Below, one piece after another: positions 17,200-26,406 of a stretch of 58,762 nt of DNA. The notes under the pieces were generated by a model. The model was given only the letters and a program-made list of their open reading frames with translations. It was not told the DNA's origin and ran no database searches. The DNA is taken from the NCBI GenBank assembly GCA_949298505.1, contig CASFWW010000046.1:1-58762 (forward strand), written 5' to 3'. Source of the DNA: Ornithoclostridium sp949298505 (lineage in GTDB: Bacteria; Bacillota; Clostridia; Christensenellales; UBA3700). The position numbers were made by a program, and so were the translations under genes. The number at the start of each line of letters is the position of its first letter. Within the stretch, counting starts at the first letter, position 1.

Positions 17200-17823
17200 A
17201 TGGACAACGCTGAAAAATACCGCCTGAACGCTGCGGCATACGACGAAATCGCAGAAATATGGCATTCGTACAGAAAAGATACCCCCGTCAACAAATGCGT
17301 GGAAGAATTCTGCGCCCTGCTTCCGCACGGCGCGCGCGTGCTTGACGCCGGATGCGGCACGGGTTACCCTGTGAGCGCATATCTGTCCGGACTGGGATTT
17401 TCGGTAACCGGCGTCGATCCGTCTGAAAAAATGCTGGAAAAAGCGAAATGCTTAAACTTAGCAAATGCGGATTTCGTAAAATCCGATTTTCTCGGATTTC
17501 AGACAAACGAAACTTTTGACGCGATAATCGCTTTAGATTGCCTGTGGTATATCGAGTCTGAAAGACAGCATGAAATATACGCAAAAGCATCTTCTCTTCT
17601 GAAAAAAGGCGGCTGTTTCATGTTAACGCACGGGAGCGTGACCGGCGAGACGAGCGGAGAAATGATGGGAAAGACGTTTTATTACGCGGCGCTTTGCCTC
17701 AGCAACGTCGCCGCGTTGCTGAACGCGAACGGATTTGACGTCATACGTGAAGAAAGCGATTACGCGGAGCCGACGACCGGCACACGGGATCTTCTGATAT
17801 TTGCGAGAAAAAGAAATGATTGA
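17200..17823 (+). CDS. class I SAM-dependent methyltransferase
   Basis: 207 aa Rossmann methyltransferase. Motif I is VLDAGCGTGYP, followed by GVDPSEKMLEKA (acidic loop after beta 2), FDAIIALDCLWYI (post-I/motif II) and LLKKGGCFMLTHG (motif III). Substrate unknown; the small-molecule UbiE/COQ5-like architecture is the nearest general type. The start is set at the ATG 7 nt after the -10 box. An in-frame ATG 20 codons upstream would lie before the promoter, so the mRNA appears leaderless. It is convergent with rplL. Confidence 0.88.
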   Translation: MDNAEKYRLNAAAYDEIAEIWHSYRKDTPVNKCVEEFCALLPHGARVLDAGCGTGYPVSAYLSGLGFSVTGVDPSEKMLEKAKCLNLANADFVKSDFLGFQTNETFDAIIALDCLWYIESERQHEIYAKASSLLKKGGCFMLTHGSVTGETSGEMMGKTFYYAALCLSNVAALLNANGFDVIREESDYAEPTTGTRDLLIFARKRND

Positions 17824-17986
17824 TCCTGTTCCGGGGCTCAGAATATTTTTAAAAGACCGGTCCGTTTGTCTGTTGAAGAGCAAAGCCACGGGCCGCATGA
17901 AAAGAAAAAGACTTCAGCATTCTCTGCAAAGAGGAAGTTTTCATGCCGGTTTGTATTATTTCTGTCTTGTGTTACTCAAAATATGC

Positions 17987-18016
17987 AAAAAAAAGACGCG
18001 TTTTCACGCGTCTTTT
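17987..18016 (-). terminator. terminator after rplL
   Basis: Minus-strand hairpin GACGCG / CGCGTC with TGAAAA loop followed by a run of eight T. It ends the rplJL transcript; rpoB does not follow. Confidence 0.9.
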
Positions 18017-18035
18017 CTTGCTTTTGAGATAGAAA

Positions 18036-18410
18036 TTACTTCATTTCAACGTCAGCGCCGGCATCCTTGAACTTCTTGACGATCTCTTCAGCGGTATCCT
18101 TGCTGATACCCTCTTTGATCTTGCTGGGAACTTCTTCTGCCATCTTCTTCGCGTCGACAAGGCCGAGACCGGTAACTTCTCTGACAACCTTGATAACGGC
18201 GATCTTGTTTGCGCCAGCCGCTTTAAGAATGACGTCAAACTCGGTCTTCTCTTCTGCGGGAGCTGCTGCTTCTGCGCCTGCTGCGGGAGCTGCGACTGCC
18301 ATAGCTGCCGCGCTTACGCCGAATTCGGTCTCGATAGCCTTCACAAGCTCGTTGAGCTCGAGAACGGTCATGCTCTTTACTTCTTCAATGATCTTAGCAA
18401 TATCTGCCAT
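18036..18410 (-). CDS. rplL: 50S ribosomal protein L7/L12
   Basis: 124 aa, typical. N-terminal dimerisation domain (ADIAKIIEEVKSMTVLEL), Ala/Pro/Glu-rich hinge (about residues 35-58), and the C-terminal factor-binding domain FDVILKAAGANKIAVIKVVR with GLGLVDAKKMAEEVP. Start at the ATG preceded by GGAGG with 8-nt spacing. It follows rplJ by 35 nt and shares its promoter and L10 leader. Confidence 0.98.
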   Translation of the reverse strand: MADIAKIIEEVKSMTVLELNELVKAIETEFGVSAAAMAVAAPAAGAEAAAPAEEKTEFDVILKAAGANKIAVIKVVREVTGLGLVDAKKMAEEVPSKIKEGISKDTAEEIVKKFKDAGADVEMK

Positions 18411-18445
18411 TGTTGTATCCTCCAATAATTACGAAATTTTTATGA

Positions 18446-18967
18446 TTATTCTGCCTTCTTTTCAGCAACCTGTTGCAAAGCTCTTGCAAGTCCGCTGATA
18501 GGACTCTGCAGCAAGCCGAGCAATTGCGCGAGCAACACTTCCTTGGACGGGATGGATGCAAGCTTGTCTACCGTTTCTGCGTCGATGTAAGCGCCGTCCA
18601 TCATGCCGCACTTTACTTCAAGCGCGTTGACTGTTTTCTTTGCGTTTGCAACGACCTTTGCCGCCGCGAGAGCGTCGCCGTTTGCGAACGCGACAGCGGT
18701 CGGACCTTCGAGATGTCCGTCGAAACCGCTGATGCCGAGTTCGTTCAGAGCAATCTGTACGAGACGGTTTTTGAGAACGCGGTATTCAACGTTTTCTTTG
18801 CGGAAATTAGCACGGAGCGCGGTGTCGTCTGCAACGGAAATGCCTTTGTAATCGACGATGACCATAGCCTTGCAGTTCTGGATCTTGGATTTGATCTCTT
18901 CGATCTGAGCCGCTTTCTGCTGTCTGGCTTCGGAAATTTTCGCAACTTTGTTTTCGTTCTTAGCCAT
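18446..18967 (-). CDS. rplJ: 50S ribosomal protein L10
   Basis: 173 aa. It anchors the L7/L12 stalk to 23S rRNA and, with L12, represses its own mRNA by binding the leader. Conserved MVIVDYKGISVADDTALRANFR in the N-terminal domain, VLKNRLVQIAL, GPTAVAF, and the C-terminal L12-binding helix ending ARALQQVAEKKAE. Shine-Dalgarno AGGAGG 5 nt before ATG. First gene of a two-gene unit starting at the promoter 19103-19131. Confidence 0.98.
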   Translation of the reverse strand: MAKNENKVAKISEARQQKAAQIEEIKSKIQNCKAMVIVDYKGISVADDTALRANFRKENVEYRVLKNRLVQIALNELGISGFDGHLEGPTAVAFANGDALAAAKVVANAKKTVNALEVKCGMMDGAYIDAETVDKLASIPSKEVLLAQLLGLLQSPISGLARALQQVAEKKAE

Positions 18968-18984
18968 TTCTACCTCCTATAAAA

Positions 18985-19080
18985 TTATCCCTCCGCGCCA
19001 AAGACACGGAGGGATCGTGAAATCCTTTTTTCTCCGCCTCGGCAAGATATTTAAGCTTAGCGCCCTTGCTGTCTTCGGCA
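18985..19080 (-). ncRNA. ribosomal protein L10 leader (autoregulatory mRNA structure)
   Basis: The minus strand shows AAGACAGCAAGGGCG, then TTAAATATCTTGCCGAGG and the final stem CCCTCCG / CGGAGGG enclosing TGTCTTTGGCG, matching the known L10 leader arrangement. It lies between a strong promoter and rplJ. L10 with L12 is expected to bind here and limit stalk-protein synthesis. Confidence 0.85.
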
Positions 19081-19102
19081 CGAATATTTTTCTTGTAAGA
19101 CA

Positions 19103-19131
19103 AGTATATTTTATACCTGCCCTTTTGTCAA
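19103..19131 (-). promoter_or_regulatory. rplJL promoter
   Basis: Minus strand TTGACA (19126-19131), 17 nt, TATACT (19103-19108). It separates the rplJL transcript from rplKA. Confidence 0.88.
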
Positions 19132-19145
19132 GCGTTTTAAAGCGA

Positions 19146-19832
19146 TTACGCTTTTACAGCGATTTTTATGCCCGGTCCCATTGTGCTGGCGACGGTAACG
19201 CTCTTGACGTACTGACCTTTAGCTGCCGCCGGCTTCGCCTTGAGGATCGCGTCGAAGATAGCGTTGAAGTTCTCGGTCAGTTTTTCAGCGCCGAACGACT
19301 TCTTGCCGATTGCGACGTGAATGATGTTGGTCTTGTCAAGTCTGTACTCGACCTTACCTGCTTTGATCTCTTTGACAGCCTTGGTAACGTCCATTGTAAC
19401 GGTACCGCTCTTGGGGTTAGGCATAAGTCCCTTGGGACCGAGCACCTTACCGATACGTCCGACCATACCCATCATGTCGGGAGTGGTGACGCAGACGTCG
19501 AAATCGAACCAGTTCTCGTTCTTGATCTTGTTGATCAGCTCTTCGCCGCCGACGTAATCTGCGCCTGCAGCCTCAGCCTCGTCCGCCTTAGCGCCCTTTG
19601 CGATGACGAGAACTCTCGCCGTCTTGCCGGTGCCGTGGGGGAGAACGATGACGCCTCTGACCTGCTGATCTGCGTGACGGGAGTCAACGCCCAGTCTTAC
19701 GTGGATCTCGATCGATTCGTCGAATTTAGCGGTTGCGCTGTCAACGACAGCCTTCATTGCCTCAGCAACGTCGTAAGCCTTAGAGCTGTCAACGACTTTG
19801 GAAGCCTCGATATATCTCTTTCCTCTTTTCAT
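19146..19832 (-). CDS. rplA: 50S ribosomal protein L1
   Basis: 228 aa, the standard size. L1 stalk protein: KRGKRYIEASKVVD at the N-terminus, IHVRLGVDSRHADQQVRGVI, LPHGTGKTARVLVIAKG, and the second-domain motif GPKGLMPNPKSGTVT. Shine-Dalgarno GGAGG. It follows rplK with a 13-nt gap and is the last gene of the rpmG-secE-nusG-rplK-rplA run. Confidence 0.98.
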   Translation of the reverse strand: MKRGKRYIEASKVVDSSKAYDVAEAMKAVVDSATAKFDESIEIHVRLGVDSRHADQQVRGVIVLPHGTGKTARVLVIAKGAKADEAEAAGADYVGGEELINKIKNENWFDFDVCVTTPDMMGMVGRIGKVLGPKGLMPNPKSGTVTMDVTKAVKEIKAGKVEYRLDKTNIIHVAIGKKSFGAEKLTENFNAIFDAILKAKPAAAKGQYVKSVTVASTMGPGIKIAVKA

Positions 19833-19845
19833 AACTCAAACCTCC

Positions 19846-20271
19846 TTAGTCCTGAACGACGATGCCCATGCTGCGGCAGGTGCCGGCGATCATGCTCATT
19901 GCGCTTTCGATGCTGCCTGCGTTGAGGTCGGGCATCTTCATCGTAGCGATCTCTCTAATCTGAGCGGTGGTGATCGTAGCTACTTTGTCCTTGTTGGGTT
20001 TAGCCGAACCGCTTTCGATCTTGCAAGCTTTCTTGATCAGAACGGGAGCGGGCGGAGTCTTGAGCTCGAACGTGAAAGAACGGTCTGTGTAGATCGTCAT
20101 GACGACAGGGATGATGAGACCTGCCTTGTCCTTTGTCTTTTCGTTGAAGTCCTTGGTAAATCCGGGGATGTTGATACCGTGAGGTCCCAGAGTGGAGCCT
20201 ACGGGAGGTCCCGGAGTAGCTTTACCGGCAGGAAGCTGCAACTTGACTATTGCGGAAATTTTCTTTGCCAT
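19846..20271 (-). CDS. rplK: 50S ribosomal protein L11
   Basis: 141 aa. Forms the GTPase-associated centre with 23S rRNA helices 43/44. Conserved VKLQLPAGKATPGPPVG with the proline pair, STLGPHGINIPGFTKDFN and a C-terminal rRNA-binding domain ending AGTCRSMGIVV. Shine-Dalgarno AGGAGG. About 78 nt downstream of nusG. Confidence 0.98.
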   Translation of the reverse strand: MAKKISAIVKLQLPAGKATPGPPVGSTLGPHGINIPGFTKDFNEKTKDKAGLIIPVVMTIYTDRSFTFELKTPPAPVLIKKACKIESGSAKPNKDKVATITTAQIREIATMKMPDLNAGSIESAMSMIAGTCRSMGIVVQD

Positions 20272-20349
20272 AATACTACCTCCTATAGCAATCGTGGTAT
20301 TGACGAGCCGTATTGAAGATTTGCGGCTCTCCCAGACCCTTTCGGGTTA

Positions 20350-20889
20350 TCAGCATTTTTTCTCGATCTGACCGAACTCGAGATCTACGCTCGTTTCGCG
20401 ACCGAACATTGAGATGACGACTTTGACTTTCTGAACGTCGGGTTTGATCTCCTTGACCTCTCCGGTAAAGCCTTGCAACGCGCCCGAAATGACCTCTACG
20501 GTGTCTCCCACGTTGATATGGAAGTCTTCCATCTTGACCTTTTCGAGCTGAGCCCTCTTGACGTCTTCAGCCGACATCGGAAGGGGTTTGCCGTCGCTGC
20601 TGTTGCAGAAATCTCTTACGCCTCTCGTCTGTTTGACCATATACCATATCTGTTTGGTATAGATCATCTTTATGAAAACGTAGTTGGGGTACTTGCGGCG
20701 CATAACGAACTTTTTCTTGCCGTTGCGCTCGACGACCTCTTCCTCTTCGGGAACAACCACGTCGAAAATATAATCCTGCAGACCGCTGGTTTCGACCATG
20801 CGCAGAATGTTGTCTCTCGCTATATAATCGTAACCGTACGTCGTGCAGATGATATACCATTTGGGCTGACCGGTGATCTCTTCTGCCAT
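20350..20889 (-). CDS. nusG: transcription termination/antitermination factor NusG
   Basis: 179 aa. The NGN domain contains WYIICTTYGYD and a long RNAP-binding region with RRKYPNYVFIKM and TRGVRDFC. The C-terminal KOW domain shows VGDTVEVISGALQGFTGEVKEI, which contacts Rho or S10. Start set at the ATG behind TAAGGAGG; an in-frame upstream extension runs into secE. Follows secE by 16 nt, the usual pairing. Confidence 0.97.
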   Translation of the reverse strand: MAEEITGQPKWYIICTTYGYDYIARDNILRMVETSGLQDYIFDVVVPEEEEVVERNGKKKFVMRRKYPNYVFIKMIYTKQIWYMVKQTRGVRDFCNSSDGKPLPMSAEDVKRAQLEKVKMEDFHINVGDTVEVISGALQGFTGEVKEIKPDVQKVKVVISMFGRETSVDLEFGQIEKKC

Positions 20890-20905
20890 AACTGCCTCCT
20901 TAGCC

Positions 20906-21241
20906 TTAAGCGCCGATGAGCAGCTTGAGTAACCAGCCGCACAGATAATCAAAGCCCATGATTATCAGAACGAATACGAGAACAACGAAGCAGACGGTGC
21001 CGAACTGAGCAAAAACTTTGCCCGCCGTCGGCCATGTCACCTTCTTCAGTTCTGAGACGATACCTTTGAAAAAGTTCTTGACTTTTGTGCCGAATCCGAC
21101 CTTGTTTTCGTTTTTCTTGCCGTTCTTTCCTTTTTTGGGCTGCGTCGCAGGAACGTTTGAACCGTTATCTCCCAGCTCTGCGTTGTTGAGCGGCTGATTG
21201 ATCACGCCGGATTCCTCGACAGTCGTGTTTTTCTTGGACAT
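20906..21241 (-). CDS. secE: preprotein translocase subunit SecE
   Basis: 111 aa with one C-terminal membrane segment (about residues 80-105). The conserved amphipathic helix and hinge are VKNFFKGIVSELKKVTWPT. The N-terminal 55 residues are a low-complexity polar tail (Asn, Lys, Gly), longer than the roughly 60-aa SecE of B. subtilis. Lies between rpmG and nusG in the standard order. Confidence 0.95.
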   Translation of the reverse strand: MSKKNTTVEESGVINQPLNNAELGDNGSNVPATQPKKGKNGKKNENKVGFGTKVKNFFKGIVSELKKVTWPTAGKVFAQFGTVCFVVLVFVLIIMGFDYLCGWLLKLLIGA

Positions 21242-21253
21242 ATTCCCTCCGGA

Positions 21254-21403
21254 TTACTTGGATTCCTTGTGCAAAGTGGTCTTCTTGCAGAACTTGCAGT
21301 ATTTCATGATCTCCAGTCTGTCGGGAGTATTCTTCTTGTTCTTATAAGTGTCGTAATTGCGCTGCTTACACTCGGTACAAGCAAGGGTAATTCTTGTTCT
21401 CAC
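21254..21403 (-). CDS. rpmG: 50S ribosomal protein L33
   Basis: 49 aa from a GTG start, 8 nt after GGAGG. Zinc-binding L33 form with two Cys pairs: CTEC near residue 9 and CKFC near residue 36. RNYDTYKNKKNTPDRLE is the family core. It is the first gene of rpmG-secE-nusG-rplK-rplA, directly behind promoter 21448-21476. Confidence 0.96.
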   Translation of the reverse strand: MRTRITLACTECKQRNYDTYKNKKNTPDRLEIMKYCKFCKKTTLHKESK

Positions 21404-21447
21404 GGTAAACACCTCCAAAAAAATTACACCCTTTTAGGTGCTTTATC

Positions 21448-21476
21448 ATTTTAACATAGTGCAATAGCTATGTCAA
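21448..21476 (-). promoter_or_regulatory. promoter of rpmG-secE-nusG-rplK-rplA
   Basis: Minus strand TTGACA (21471-21476), 17 nt, TAAAAT (21448-21453). The leader carries a small CACC..GGTG hairpin before GGAGGTG. Confidence 0.85.
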
Positions 21477-21566
21477 ACAAAAATAAGCACAAAAAGAGTG
21501 TTTTTAATATTAAATGGCTGAAACCGCCGAAAGCGGTTGCTTCAACCGGTTTTCGTCTGCTCGGAT

Positions 21567-22514
21567 TCATTTCGCAAACGCGCCTTTTCCGGGAACTTCG
21601 TCTAGCGAGCGGTAAATCTGCCCTTTCCTTTCTTTTATTTTCTGCTTTATTTCTTCTTTTTTCTCAATCTGCTCCTTGAACACGGGCGCAAACGCCGGCA
21701 CGTAATAACTTGCCGCTTTCATAACTTTGCATGTGATCTTCTGCGTCAGCGACGGCGCGAGCCTCATTCCGAGATCCATGAGTCTGGCAACCATGTCGAT
21801 CACCACTCTGGTCTTGCGCTTTCTCATCGCCTTGATGATGCGCTTTGCCGCAGTCTCTGCGGTGATGCCTATCTTTTCCACAAGCTCGTAGTCCTTCTTC
21901 GCTTTTCCGTCTCCTTCCCCTCTTTGCTTGTAAAGGTCTGTCTTGACCGGTCCGGGCATTACACAGGAAACTCCGATTCCGAAACCGGACAGATCCTGCG
22001 CAAGACTTTCGCTGAACGCCTTGACCGCACCTTTCGTCGCCGAATATACCGTTTCTCCGCATACGGGCAAAATTGCGCTTGCAGAAGAAATGTTGACTAT
22101 ATAGCCGAATTTGCTCTTCTTGATGTGAGGCAAAAATGCCGCAACTCCGAAAATGACGCTGTTAAAATTGGTGTCGACGATCTTTCTGACTGTCTCCATG
22201 TCGAGGTCCGCATACTGAGCAAACTCCTGTATCATACCGACGTTGTTGACGAGAACGTCGACGTCGTAACCGATGTCTGCCATCTCCCTTGAAAAAGCGT
22301 ACCATGCACTTTCGTCTGAAATATCAAACCTGCGATAATCAAATCTGTCTCCGAGTTCTTCTTTCAGGGAGTCGAGTTTCTGCTGATTTCTGGCAACGCC
22401 CATAACGTTACAGCCGAATTTCTTGACAAGCTGCACCGTAAGCTCCCTTCCTATGCCGGTGCTGCAACCGGTAATAACTACGTTTCTGCCGTAGATCCAA
22501 TTCCTTTTTGACAT
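21567..22514 (-). CDS. short-chain dehydrogenase/reductase
   Basis: 315 aa classical SDR. NAD(P)-binding motif TGCSTGIG near residue 15, LVNNVGM (NNAG-like), the catalytic Ser in NISSASAIL and YSATK (Tyr/Lys pair), then PGPVKTDL. The long C-terminal extension (residues 235-315) has a hydrophobic stretch and a Lys/Glu-rich tail ending near PGKGAFAK, as in SDRs peripherally attached to membranes. Substrate unknown. It is transcribed in the same direction as tuf and rpmG but lies between their promoters as a separate unit. Only a weak Shine-Dalgarno (GAAGGAAG) is present. Confidence 0.85.
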   Translation of the reverse strand: MSKRNWIYGRNVVITGCSTGIGRELTVQLVKKFGCNVMGVARNQQKLDSLKEELGDRFDYRRFDISDESAWYAFSREMADIGYDVDVLVNNVGMIQEFAQYADLDMETVRKIVDTNFNSVIFGVAAFLPHIKKSKFGYIVNISSASAILPVCGETVYSATKGAVKAFSESLAQDLSGFGIGVSCVMPGPVKTDLYKQRGEGDGKAKKDYELVEKIGITAETAAKRIIKAMRKRKTRVVIDMVARLMDLGMRLAPSLTQKITCKVMKAASYYVPAFAPVFKEQIEKKEEIKQKIKERKGQIYRSLDEVPGKGAFAK

Positions 22515-22956
22515 ACGCTATACACTTCCTTCGTCTTTACACAAATATTTTACCATATTATTCCAAAACATTAAACTACAATGAGTTTGGTAAAGGTCTG
22601 ATATCACGCGCTATATTTTTTATTTCAGCCAATAAACCGCACTATATAATATATTATTATAAATGTCCGGAATTTTCCTCTCACGATCCGATTATATAAC
22701 CGAATTATTAAACGACCGTGAAACGATATGACATCTCAACGTTTGTTCGGTTAAGACCGTGAGACGACTGAAGCGCAATTAATTTGTGTTCCGCTTTAAA
22801 CGCCGTTTTTCAAGCGGCAAATTCAGTATCTTTCAAGTTAAACGTCCCGATAATATGTCCTGCAGATAAACTTGTGTCAGGTTATGTCGGCAATACATCC
22901 CCTGAGCCTTATAAAAAAGTATCAAAAACTTTATCGGCATGCAAAATTCAGATAAC
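22515..22956. other. AT-rich intergenic region, no gene recognised
   Basis: About 440 bp between the SDR gene and the tuf terminator, clearly more AT-rich than the flanks. I see no convincing open frame, tRNA, riboswitch or repeat. Some TA-rich stretches (22640-22665) could be promoter material or degraded DNA. Confidence 0.6.
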
Positions 22957-22957
22957 A

Positions 22958-22988
22958 AAAAAGCCGCTCGGAAACCGAACGGCTTTTG
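22958..22988 (-). terminator. tuf terminator
   Basis: Minus-strand hairpin AAGCCGTTCGG / CCGAGCGGCTT followed by six T, 20 nt after the tuf stop. Confidence 0.92.
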
Positions 22989-23008
22989 ATATTGTTTGAT
23001 TTAAGCGA

Positions 23009-24211
23009 TTAGCCAAGAATCTTGGAAACGACGCCGGAACCGACCGTTCTGCCGCCTTCGCGGATAGCGAAACGCAGACCTTCTTCGATAGCGATCGGGG
23101 TGATGAGTTCGACTTCCATCGTGACGTGGTCACCGGGCATAACCATCTCAACGTCAGCGGGGAGTTTGATGGAACCGGTAACGTCGGTCGTTCTGAAGTA
23201 GAACTGCGGACGATAGCCGTTGAAGAATGCGGTGTGACGACCACCCTCTTCCTTCTTCAGTACGTAAACCTGCGCGCTGAACTTGGTGTGAGGATTGATG
23301 GTGCCGGGTTTAGCAAGGACCTGACCTCTCTCGATGCCCTTTCTGTCGATACCACGGAGAAGTGCGCCGATGTTGTCGCCTGCGTAAGCCTCGTCAAGAA
23401 GCTTTCTGAACATTTCAAGACCGGTGATGGTGGTCTCGACGGTGTCATGGATACCGACGATCTGAACCTTGTCCTGAACCTTTACGCTACCTCTTTCAAC
23501 TCTACCGGTAGCGACGGTGCCACGGCCGGTGATGGTGAAGACGTCTTCAACAGGCATAAGGAAGGGTTTGTCGGTGTCACGCTCGGGAGCGGGAATGTAG
23601 CTGTCGATAGCGTCGAGAAGCTCCTGGATGCATTTGCAAGCGGGATCGTCAACGTTGCCGTCGGAAGCAGCTTCGAGAGCTTTGAGCGCGCTGCCCTTGA
23701 TGATCGGGGTGTCGTCGCCGGGGAACTCGTACTGGCTGAGGAGGTCTCTGACTTCCATCTCGACGAGCTCGAGAAGCTCAGGATCGTCAACCTGGTCGGT
23801 CTTGTTGAGGAAGACGATGATATAAGGAACGCCGACCTGACGAGCGAGCAGGATGTGCTCTCTGGTCTGGGGCATCGGACCGTCGGTAGCTGCAACGACG
23901 AGGATAGCGCCGTCCATCTGAGCTGCACCGGTGATCATGTTCTTGACGTAGTCAGCGTGTCCCGGGCAGTCAACGTGAGCGTAGTGACGGGTGTCGGTCT
24001 CGTACTCAACGTGAGCGGTATTGATTGTGATACCTCTTGCCTTCTCTTCGGGCGCTTTGTCTATTTCATCGTATCTCATCTTCTGAGCATGACCCTTAGC
24101 AGCGCAATACATGGTGATTGCAGCGGTCAAGGTGGTCTTGCCGTGGTCGACGTGACCGATGGTACCGATATTTACATGCGGTTTGGTTCTTTCGAATTTA
24201 GCCTTAGCCAT
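23009..24211 (-). CDS. tuf: elongation factor Tu
   Basis: 400 aa GTPase delivering aminoacyl-tRNA to the ribosome. G1 GHVDHGKT, effector region ARGITINTAHVEYET, G3 DCPGHADY, G4 NKTD, G5 GSALKAL; domains 2 and 3 follow from about residue 215. Strong own promoter (24250-24278) and Shine-Dalgarno CAGGAGG, separate from the upstream fusA. Confidence 0.99.
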   Translation of the reverse strand: MAKAKFERTKPHVNIGTIGHVDHGKTTLTAAITMYCAAKGHAQKMRYDEIDKAPEEKARGITINTAHVEYETDTRHYAHVDCPGHADYVKNMITGAAQMDGAILVVAATDGPMPQTREHILLARQVGVPYIIVFLNKTDQVDDPELLELVEMEVRDLLSQYEFPGDDTPIIKGSALKALEAASDGNVDDPACKCIQELLDAIDSYIPAPERDTDKPFLMPVEDVFTITGRGTVATGRVERGSVKVQDKVQIVGIHDTVETTITGLEMFRKLLDEAYAGDNIGALLRGIDRKGIERGQVLAKPGTINPHTKFSAQVYVLKKEEGGRHTAFFNGYRPQFYFRTTDVTGSIKLPADVEMVMPGDHVTMEVELITPIAIEEGLRFAIREGGRTVGSGVVSKILG

Positions 24212-24249
24212 TTTGTTATTCCTCCTGAAATCTTTCGACTGTTATATTT

Positions 24250-24278
24250 ATTTTACTTATATTAAAGCGATTTGTCAA
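24250..24278 (-). promoter_or_regulatory. tuf promoter
   Basis: Minus strand TTGACA (24273-24278), 17 nt, TAAAAT (24250-24255), leader about 32 nt with CAGGAGG. Confidence 0.88.
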
Positions 24279-24292
24279 CGACTTCGCATTAA

Positions 24293-26371
24293 TTATTTTT
24301 TTCTTGCGTCGATAATGCCTGCCGCAACGTTCTTGGGAACTTCAGCGTAGTGGTCGAACTGCATAGAGAAGTCGCCTCTGCCCTGAGTGCTGGAACGGAG
24401 CGTGGTCGCATAACCGAACATTTCCGCAAGCGGGATCTCGCAATCGACGACCTGATCGCCACCGCGCATTTCCATGGATTTGATGTTGCCTCTTCTGCCG
24501 TTGATCGTGCCGATAACGTCGCCGAGATACTGGTCGGGAGTGACGACTTCGACAGCCATCATAGGCTCAAGCAGTACCGGGTTTGCCTTTTCGGCGCCGT
24601 CCTTGAGAGCCATTGAACCTGCGATCTTGAACGCCATTTCGGACGAGTCGACTTCGTGGTAAGAACCGTCAACGATATCCACGTTGAAATCAACGAGTTC
24701 GTATCCTGCAAGTATACCACCCTTTGCAGCTTCTCTGATACCTGCTTCGACAGCGGGGATATATTCCTTCGGGATGCTGCCGCCGACAGTCTTGTCGACA
24801 ACGGTAACGCCCTTGCCGGGTTCGTTGGGAGAAAGAACGATCTTGCAGTGACCGTACTGACCTTTACCGCCGGACTGACGCACATACTTGCCTTCAGCAT
24901 TGACTTCCTTTCTGATGGTCTCGCGGTAAGCGACCTGCGGCTGACCGACGTTAGCTTCGACTTTGAACTCTCTGAGAAGTCTGTCGACGATTATGTCGAG
25001 GTGCAGCTCGCCCATACCTGCGATGATGGTCTGACCGGTTTCCTGGTTGGTATAGGTCTTGAAGGTCGGGTCTTCTTCAGCGAGTTTGACAAGCGCGAGA
25101 CTCATCTTCTCCTGACCTGCCTTGGTCTTGGGCTCGATAGCAACGTTGATGACGGGTTCGGGGAACTCCATGCTCTCGAGTATGATCGGCTTGTCGACGT
25201 CGCACAGCGTATCGCCGGTGGTCGTATCCTTGAGACCGACTATCGCGATGATGTCGCCTGCATGCGCTTCATCAAGTTCAGCTCTGCTGTTTGCGTGCAT
25301 ACGGACTATACGGCCCACTCTTTCACGCTTGCCCTTGGTGCTGTTGAGCACGTAAGAACCCGCTTTTATGGTGCCGGAGTAGACACGGAAGAACGCAAGC
25401 TTTCCGATGAACGGGTCAGCCATGATCTTGAACGCAAGACCGCTGAACGGAGCGTTGTCGTCCGCCTCGCGGTGGAGCACTTCGTTCTTGTCGTCGACTG
25501 CGGTGCCTTCGACGGGGGGAATGTCGACAGGAGACGGCAGATAATCGACGATCGCGTCGAGAAGGAGCTGAACGCCCTTGTTGCGGTATGCGGAGCCGCA
25601 GAACACGGGGGTAATGTCCATTGACAGCACGCCCTTTCTGATAGCCTTCCTGATTTCCGCAGGCTCAACTTCTTCGCCCATAAGGACTTTTTCCATCAAC
25701 GATTCGTCGTACATGGATGCCTCGTCGAGAAGCTCGGTCCTCTTCGCTTCGCAGATCTCTTTGAGTTCCGCGGGGATCTCTCTGTATTCGAACTTGAGAC
25801 CTTCCTTGTCGATATAATAGATAGCCTTGTTTTCAACGAGGTCCACCATACCGACGAAGCTGTCTTCCTTGCCGATAGGCACGACCATAGCAACGGGTTT
25901 AGCTCTGAGTCTGTCCTTCATCATCTGGATGACGTTTTCGAAATCCGCGCCGTCACGGTCCATCTTGTTGACAAACGCGATCCTCGGAACGTGATATTTC
26001 GTAGCCTGACGCCAGACGGTCTCGGACTGAGGCTGAACGCCGCCTCTTGCGCAGAATACCGCTACCGCGCCGTCGAGAACGCGGAGGCTTCTTTCGACCT
26101 CAACGGTAAAGTCAACGTGTCCCGGGGTGTCGATCAGGTTGATGCGGCAGCCCTTCCATGCGGTGGAAGTAGCCGCGGAGGTGATGGTTATACCTCTCTC
26201 CTGCTCCTGAACCATCCAGTCCATCGTTGCGCTTCCGTCGTGAACTTCGCCTATCTTGTGGTTGATACCCGTATAGTACAAAATTCTCTCGCTGGTCGTG
26301 GTCTTGCCTGCGTCGATGTGCGCCATGATACCGATATTTCTGGTATTTTCCAACGAATATTCTCTCGCCAT
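24293..26371 (-). CDS. fusA: elongation factor G
   Basis: 692 aa translocase GTPase. G1 AHIDAGKTT, ERGITI switch I, DTPGHVDFT, NKMDRDGADF, then domains II-V with QSGGKGQYGHC in domain IV and TINGRRGNIKSME in domain V. Order rpsL-rpsG-fusA-tuf is the standard str operon. Shine-Dalgarno GAGGAA. Confidence 0.99.
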   Translation of the reverse strand: MAREYSLENTRNIGIMAHIDAGKTTTSERILYYTGINHKIGEVHDGSATMDWMVQEQERGITITSAATSTAWKGCRINLIDTPGHVDFTVEVERSLRVLDGAVAVFCARGGVQPQSETVWRQATKYHVPRIAFVNKMDRDGADFENVIQMMKDRLRAKPVAMVVPIGKEDSFVGMVDLVENKAIYYIDKEGLKFEYREIPAELKEICEAKRTELLDEASMYDESLMEKVLMGEEVEPAEIRKAIRKGVLSMDITPVFCGSAYRNKGVQLLLDAIVDYLPSPVDIPPVEGTAVDDKNEVLHREADDNAPFSGLAFKIMADPFIGKLAFFRVYSGTIKAGSYVLNSTKGKRERVGRIVRMHANSRAELDEAHAGDIIAIVGLKDTTTGDTLCDVDKPIILESMEFPEPVINVAIEPKTKAGQEKMSLALVKLAEEDPTFKTYTNQETGQTIIAGMGELHLDIIVDRLLREFKVEANVGQPQVAYRETIRKEVNAEGKYVRQSGGKGQYGHCKIVLSPNEPGKGVTVVDKTVGGSIPKEYIPAVEAGIREAAKGGILAGYELVDFNVDIVDGSYHEVDSSEMAFKIAGSMALKDGAEKANPVLLEPMMAVEVVTPDQYLGDVIGTINGRRGNIKSMEMRGGDQVVDCEIPLAEMFGYATTLRSSTQGRGDFSMQFDHYAEVPKNVAAGIIDARKK

Positions 26372-26406
26372 ATATGTTTCCTCTTGTATAAGATTTTATC
26401 GAAGGA

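Noticed and set aside
22515..22956. A hidden gene or RNA in the AT-rich gap before tuf.
   Set aside because: The longest frames lack translation signals and recognisable protein features, and no RNA family was recognisable.
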